Source of the DNA: Paenibacillus sp. FSL R10-2782
GTDB lineage: Bacteria; Bacillota; Bacilli; Paenibacillales; Paenibacillaceae
Length of the DNA stretch: 64,000 bases
NCBI RefSeq assembly: GCF_038592985.1
Contig: NZ_CP151951.1
Coordinates: 4,876,501 to 4,940,500 of the forward strand
Direction of reading: 5' to 3'
Numbering within the stretch: position 1 is the first letter of the stretch; each line of letters begins with the position of its first letter. This document shows positions 60,801 to 64,000 of the stretch, piece after piece. The position numbers were made by a program, and so were the translations under genes. A model generated the notes under the pieces. The model made no database searches, had not been told where the DNA came from, and worked only from the letters and a program-made list of their open reading frames with translations.

Positions 60801-61945
60801 TCCACCGACTGCTTCAATCGAGGCAGTAAAGGCAAGAATTCGCTGTTCCATTGAGCGATCCAGCTATCTTCCTTGTAGGTCGGGTCCCACAAAGTACGAG
60901 GCGCCTGCATTCTGGCTTTCTTCGTTTCGTCGTTGCCTACCTCATTCGTAATTCGTATGCCTCCGCCCATCGCTTCGGGATACCAGTGCACATCAAAAAC
61001 ATCCAGCAATCTCTTGCCTTCGGCTTGCGAGCTGAGACGCATTTGATCCAGGTAATAGTCCACGAACCAGCTGTAGTTGCCTTTTACAGAGTTCCAATCA
61101 GGCGCAGTTTGAAGATCTGTATAGGCACCAAAACCATAAAGAACCGGTCCAAAAATTTCCGCGCCCGCGTCAACCGCTTTAACAGCTTTGGATAAACTTA
61201 CCGACCGATCTACCAACTCTTTCGCTCCGACCTTTTCACCATGAATGCGCGGATGCGTATGCGACCAGAGAGCGGGTTCATTGTCGAGTGAGTATCCTTT
61301 CACACCCGTCTTTGTTGAAGCAGCGCCGTATTTTTTCACTAATAAGTTGACGAATTCATCCGCATAAACCTGATTGTCATTCAGATCAGGCTGTAGTTGG
61401 AACGGCGCATTTTTGGCGTTTACGACCTGATTCCAACGAGCGGAAGGAGCCTTTTCGCTTTCCTGTACACTTCCGTTTCCATCCTTGGCCACATAACCGG
61501 CCATCGGTAGCGTGACTAAAGAATAAGTGCCAAGCTTCAGCGATTGATCATGAAACGAAGTCGTCACCGCTCCCGGCTTTTCACATTCAGCTTGTGTCAG
61601 ACCGCCATTATTGCATAAATAGTTATCGCTGGATTGCTGCCAGTCGCTTCCTGCATTGGACATATTGTTTTCCCAGTTGTATCCGGTCATTCGATTGCCA
61701 CCAAGTCGCCTGGCAGTCAGATTCTCATCGCCTGCCAAATCCTGATTCGTACCGTATATATAAGGGCTAATAGGCTTACGATCCTTGGATGTATCGACTT
61801 TAATGGTAACGGTCTTCACCGTTTGACCGTGAACTACAGTTGGAGCAGGTAGAGCCCCCCCTACTATAATCGTGCATGCCATGACGACAGGCAGCCATTT
61901 GGAACGCTTTGATAAAATACCACTACTACTATTTTTCACCTTCAT
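57884..61945 (-). CDS. cel44C-man26A: secreted multidomain endoglucanase/mannanase, GH44–Fn3–CBM35–GH26–Fn3–CBM3
   Basis: 1353 residues, ATG at 61945 after AAAGGAGGAAAG. A signal peptide (1–~40, ending VVHGQ) is followed by a GH44 domain (~41–540) with likely acid/base Glu223 (LDNEPALW) and nucleophile Glu394 (ALTEYSYGG). Then Fn3 (~555–640), a CBM35-like domain (~650–780, starts RYEAENG), GH26 mannanase (~785–1090) with acid/base Glu943 (RPLHEAEG) and nucleophile Glu1035 (AMSENGP), a second Fn3 (~1105–1190) and a cellulose-binding CBM3 (~1195–1345). It should degrade cellulose, beta-glucans and mannans outside the cell. Length and order match the P. polymyxa enzyme Cel44C-Man26A. The start codon lies only 27 bp from a terminator-like hairpin, so its promoter must be upstream of or within that hairpin. 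It is not part of the NRPS system. Confidence 0.95.
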   Translation of the reverse strand: MKVKNSSSGILSKRSKWLPVVMACTIIVGGALPAPTVVHGQTVKTVTIKVDTSKDRKPISPYIYGTNQDLAGDENLTARRLGGNRMTGYNWENNMSNAGSDWQQSSDNYLCNNGGLTQAECEKPGAVTTSFHDQSLKLGTYSLVTLPMAGYVAKDGNGSVQESEKAPSARWNQVVNAKNAPFQLQPDLNDNQVYADEFVNLLVKKYGAASTKTGVKGYSLDNEPALWSHTHPRIHGEKVGAKELVDRSVSLSKAVKAVDAGAEIFGPVLYGFGAYTDLQTAPDWNSVKGNYSWFVDYYLDQMRLSSQAEGKRLLDVFDVHWYPEAMGGGIRITNEVGNDETKKARMQAPRTLWDPTYKEDSWIAQWNSEFLPLLPRLKQSVDKYYPGTKLALTEYSYGGENDISGGIAMTDVLGILGKNDVYMANYWRLKDGANNYVSAAYKLYRNYDGKSSTFGDISVNAQTSDIVNSSVHASVTDASYKELHLVVMNKSMDSAFDAQFDLSGETTYGSGKVWGFDNNSSEIKEAAPITQISGNRFTYTVPPLTAYHIVLTAGNDTSVPPESFALRGAAGDGKVDLSWDASSGAVGYSVQRATYADGPFAAVASNLIETSYTDTNVTNGTSYFYKVTAKTNAGTSNSNVLKAVPQASANGPVRYEAENGTLKGTTVESSGTGFSGTGYVTNFHNAGDSLTMTIQAPTAGLYNLTIGYRSPYDDKRTNFSLNGKASGELVLWKSADFKETSGGKVLLNAGANTIGFETGWGWYDIDYVKLGPAADRPPHAVTKTLTNPNATVEAKALMNYLVDQYGKNILSGQEDMPEIDWLQANVGKKPAIAALDLIDYSPSRAEHGLRSTETEKAIEWDKQGGIVTFAWHWNAPKDLIDTPGKEWWRGFYADSTTFDIEYAMNNPESEDYKFLIRDIDVIAEQLKKLQAAKVPVLFRPLHEAEGKWFWWGAKGPEPVKKLYILMHDRLTHVHKLNNLIWVWNSVAPDWYPGDNYVDILSFDSYPQAGDYSPQIAKYEDLVTLGKDKKLVAMSENGPIPDPDLMKAYQAHWSWFATWYGDFLRDGKQNSLEHLKKVYNHPNVITLDKLPTNLKTYGISDQPSVPGSFTLNAAGETAKVKLSWTASANAASYEVKRSAAENDAFATVASDVYGSSYTDTAVTADTTYYYQVVAKNGAGQTVSNKASATPKSDDQQPTTGLVLQYRAADTNVNDNNLKPYFQILNKGTTSVPINELKIRYYYTIDGDRAQTFNCDYAALSCSKLNGKLVKMDKAETGADYYLEVSFNSNAGVLAPGGSTGEIQTRIHKTDWSNYNESDDYSYKGTQTSYADHTKATLYHNGVLVWGTEPTANKD

Positions 61946-61968
61946 GCCGCTTTCCTCCTTTCAATTTG

Positions 61969-61998
61969 AAAAGAGCGGCACCCATACGAGTGCCGCTC
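61969..61998 (-). terminator. hairpin between decayed gene and GH44–GH26 gene
   Basis: GAGCGGCAC (61973–61981) pairs perfectly with GTGCCGCTC (61990–61998). On the minus strand TTTT follows. It would terminate the decayed upstream gene, but being so close to the next start codon it could also act as a leader hairpin or attenuator of the hydrolase gene. Confidence 0.7.
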
Positions 61999-62000
61999 CG

Positions 62001-62380
62001 TCAGGCTTTAAGGCTCCTGATCCCAACGAGTTTATCGTTCTGGTACAGCGTCACCTTACTCTAATCTGCAAATTAATTTTTTCTCCTCTCCGTCCGAAAT
62101 CCAGAATTGGCCCGGATCTTCAAGTGTTGCAACAGCCGTATTCACACCGCACATGATGGGTTTGCCGTTTGCATCAAGGTAGTACCGTTATCGGCTTCTT
62201 GTTGACAAATGTGTAATAGTACAGCTCTGCTATACGTTCTACCGACCAAGCCTGCATATCGAACCATTTGTTGGACCGACGGTCCGTATACATAGATTAT
62301 TCCATATAGCCATATAGTAGAACATGAATTCGCCGCTCGGACATTGCTGTAATCGCCGTTCCAGAATACTTAAAAGTCAT
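62001..62380 (-). pseudogene. decayed gene upstream of the hydrolase, function not assigned
   Basis: Clear protein-like stretches appear on the minus strand in shifting frames: VFWNGDYSNV, EFMFYYMAIWNN, then RRSNKWFDMQAWSVERIAEL, then YLDANGKPIMCGVNTAVATL with DPGQFWISDG, and finally VTLYQNDKLVGIRSLKA ending at 62001. At least three frameshifts and no start are seen. A terminator follows. The NKWFDMQAWSVERIAE stretch faintly recalls a GH48-type cellulase, but I would not rely on that. Confidence 0.5.
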
Positions 62381-62411
62381 ATTTGCTTTATGTAGCTTTT
62401 GTCATCTCAAA

Positions 62412-62460
62412 ATAAAAAAAGAATGGTTGAGTAGACACGGAGCCTGCTAAACCATTTCTC
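62412..62460 (-). terminator. terminator of the 62490–62873 gene
   Basis: On the minus strand AGAAATGGTT pairs with AACCATTCT, enclosing a ~20-base loop, followed by TTTTTTTATTTT. It starts 30 bp after the stop codon. Confidence 0.7.
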
Positions 62461-62489
62461 ATGAAAATTTTTGATTCACACCCATCTCC

Positions 62490-62873
62490 CTACCGTACCT
62501 TGTCCTTTTGAATAAGCCCATAATAGATGCGTGCAGGCTCTGATTCTCCAGTGGATAAAATATATTCTGCCAAGGGGGCGCACAGCTTTTGAAGATAGAA
62601 GGAGTATAGCAGCTCCGCCGTGTCAAAATGAATTTTCAACACCCGTTTCATCAATCCATCAAATTTGGGGTAATCCAGTTCTTCCGGGGTGATATCAAAC
62701 GGGTATTCAGGAAAGGTTTTTTTTTGGATTTCGATGAACTGCTCCCTAATCTTTGGTTGATTGCCTGATCGCGCGGCTGAGAAATTCATCATAAAAAACG
62801 ATATAAAATCTGTCTCACGATCACTTAATTTATAATACTCACACCAACGCATGAACATCAGCGGTTTTACCAT
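62490..62873 (-). CDS. hypothetical protein, 127 residues
   Basis: The ATG at 62873 follows AAGGGGAT. The product is soluble, mixed-charge and probably all-helical, with no signal peptide or membrane helix. Recognisable but unassigned stretches are WCEYYKLSDRETDFISFF near the start and LLYSFYLQKLCAPLAEYIL near the end. It has its own terminator and sits between the decayed gene and the methyltransferase gene with ~290 bp of AT-rich spacer upstream, so it is probably a single-gene unit. I do not recognise the family. Confidence 0.7.
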   Translation of the reverse strand: MVKPLMFMRWCEYYKLSDRETDFISFFMMNFSAARSGNQPKIREQFIEIQKKTFPEYPFDITPEELDYPKFDGLMKRVLKIHFDTAELLYSFYLQKLCAPLAEYILSTGESEPARIYYGLIQKDKVR

Positions 62874-63053
62874 ATATAAATCCCCTTTTAACGAAGTCCA
62901 ATTTAATCATTGAATCACACAAAATCTAACAGGTTCCAGCATATGTAATATATAGGTTAAGTCCCATTTTAAAATATGATTCCTTAAACAAATTTTGCAT
63001 TTTAACATATCCCTATATCTTACTTCTCCGTAATTAGCCTACAAAGAATGCTC

Positions 63054-63099
63054 AACAAAAAAGACCTTTTCAACATCTTAATGACGCTGACCAGGTCTT
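63054..63099 (-). terminator. terminator of the methyltransferase-like gene
   Basis: AAGACCT (63061–63067) pairs with AGGTCTT (63093–63099). On the minus strand TTTTTTG follows. It lies ~60 bp after the stop at 63160. Confidence 0.65.
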
Positions 63100-63159
63100 C
63101 TCATGGAAATCCGTATCTTTACATTCGTATCTATTCTAGTCCTCTACATAGCTGACCCA

Positions 63160-63717
63160 TTACAGGCTGCAAGTGAAAACATAGGCGGGCGGGACGTTGT
63201 AATGTACCTTTTTGATTTGAATGTCTCTAAAGAAGGTACGAAAGAAGTTGTGTTTTACCTTACTATACTGAAACGTAATAAATTTGCCCTCCTGACCCAA
63301 TACTTCTGCCGTTTGTCCCAAAATCAGGCTGGATAAGGCGGCAGGTAGGCTGGTAAAAGGGAGTCCTGATACGACGTAATCCACTTTCGAGACATGATAC
63401 TGTGTTATATACCGGGCTACATGCTCGGCCGATCCATGAATGACGTGTACTTGCTCCAAGTGTCCGTACTTGCTTTGCAATGTTTTGTAAAACGATTCAT
63501 TGGCCTCAATCACTAGCAATAGCGTATCCGGGCGCTTGTTCTTAATCAGTTCTTGCGTAAACACACCGGTACCTGCACCATACTCAATGATGCACGCTGC
63601 TTGGTCAAAGTAGATTGGTGTGGCAATTTGCTTGGCCAACTGTCTTGAGCTTGGTATGATAGCGCCTACGCTACGTGGATGCCTGATATACTCTCGAATA
63701 AAGTGAATCGCATTCAT
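63160..63717 (-). CDS. class I SAM-dependent methyltransferase, phospholipid/rRNA-dimethylase-like
   Basis: 185 residues from the ATG at 63717, chosen because GGGAGAGGGAAAG stands directly before it; a longer start at 63762 lacks a site. The SAM-binding motif I is IIEYGAGTGVFTQEL (~42–56), followed by an acidic residue at the end of strand 2 (LLVIEANES). A later SGLPFTSLP sits where methyltransferases of the rRNA adenine dimethylase and phospholipid N-methyltransferase type carry their N/S-x-P-[FY] motif. Opening residues FIREYIRHPRSVGAIIPSS are typical of the small bacterial phospholipid-methyltransferase-like group. The substrate cannot be told from sequence. Confidence 0.82.
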   Translation of the reverse strand: MNAIHFIREYIRHPRSVGAIIPSSRQLAKQIATPIYFDQAACIIEYGAGTGVFTQELIKNKRPDTLLLVIEANESFYKTLQSKYGHLEQVHVIHGSAEHVARYITQYHVSKVDYVVSGLPFTSLPAALSSLILGQTAEVLGQEGKFITFQYSKVKHNFFRTFFRDIQIKKVHYNVPPAYVFTCSL

Positions 63718-63894
63718 CTTTCCCTCTCCCTGCTTGACACACGTAATAGGCATTCGGTTCATCCAGATATCACATTACATATTCATTGTATCTCGATCAG
63801 AATAGTCATTTCAAGCAGGCTACAGTCTGAATAAAAGAAAGTGGACAGCCTTATTGGAATCTAGTCAAATAAAACTGCCCTCTCGCTGTAATCT

Positions 63895-64000
63895 TTATTG
63901 TTCTATCGTGTCGACACTTGGACTTTCCGTCTTGGATGCCTGTCCACCTTTACGCCGTCGTGCGTCCAAGCGCATGGCAACAATCCGGTAGATGGAGGTA
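63895..64000 (-). CDS. C-terminal end of an unidentified protein (partial)
   Basis: Thirty-four codons before a TAA at 63895–63897, beginning SIYRIVAMRLDARRRKGG and ending SVDTIEQ. A very basic patch followed by a polar tail is common at the cytoplasmic ends of membrane transporters, but the rest of the gene lies outside the window. Confidence 0.5.
   Translation of the reverse strand, partial: TSIYRIVAMRLDARRRKGGQASKTESPSVDTIEQ

Overview
The window looks like chromosomal DNA from a Paenibacillus of the P. polymyxa group. The main pointer is a 1353-residue GH44–GH26 enzyme at 57884–61945. Its length and domain order match the Cel44C-Man26A enzyme known from P. polymyxa. Firmicute-style ribosome binding sites, T-tailed terminators and a moderate GC content agree. 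Every gene I can support reads on the minus strand.

Layout, in + coordinates. (1) 1–5.6 kb: three tandem paralogous HTH–TPR regulators (one cut by the window edge, one intact, one decayed), interrupted by a small operon for a secreted protein and a three-helix membrane protein. (2) 5.6–6.5 kb: gene debris. (3) 6.5–12.1 kb: a response regulator and histidine kinase, a BceAB-type ABC transporter and a membrane-anchored serine peptidase. (4) 12.2–57.2 kb: four consecutive NRPS genes. (5) 57.2–57.9 kb: promoter region and a second copy of a ~375-bp segment also found at 4.4–4.8 kb. (6) 57.9–64 kb: the glucanase/mannanase, a decayed gene, a 127-residue unknown, a methyltransferase-like gene and the end of one more gene.

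The central system is a ten-module NRPS, read in order as 38956–57177, 30357–38810, 21814–30282 and 12162–21695. Read by eye, its adenylation pockets give acyl-D-Asn, D-Val, D-Val, Asn, D-Asn, unknown, D-allo-Thr, Ser, D-unknown, D-allo-Ile. It starts with a lipo-initiation condensation domain followed by an Asn module with epimerase. That is the arrangement that installs an N-acyl-D-Asn prodrug cap in colibactin, zwittermicin and xenocoumacin. The cluster also carries a ClbP-like peptidase (6486–7973). With the start I prefer, its catalytic residues fall at Ser95, Lys98 and Tyr188, almost the same numbers as in ClbP. I therefore infer a self-protecting prodrug: an inactive acyl-D-Asn peptide is made inside, exported and trimmed outside the membrane. 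The peptide is released by a beta-lactamase-like (PBP-type) thioesterase domain fused to the last NRPS after a terminal epimerase. I do not recognise the product.

The resistance genes form a feedback module. A BceR-type operator lies before the ABC transporter operon, and the peptidase is the last gene of that operon. The permease lacks the large extracellular domain usual for BceB. Two perfect Spo0A-box heptamers lie before the first NRPS gene. The whole system lies between direct repeats that each carry the tail of an HTH–TPR regulator gene, suggesting that it behaves as an island.
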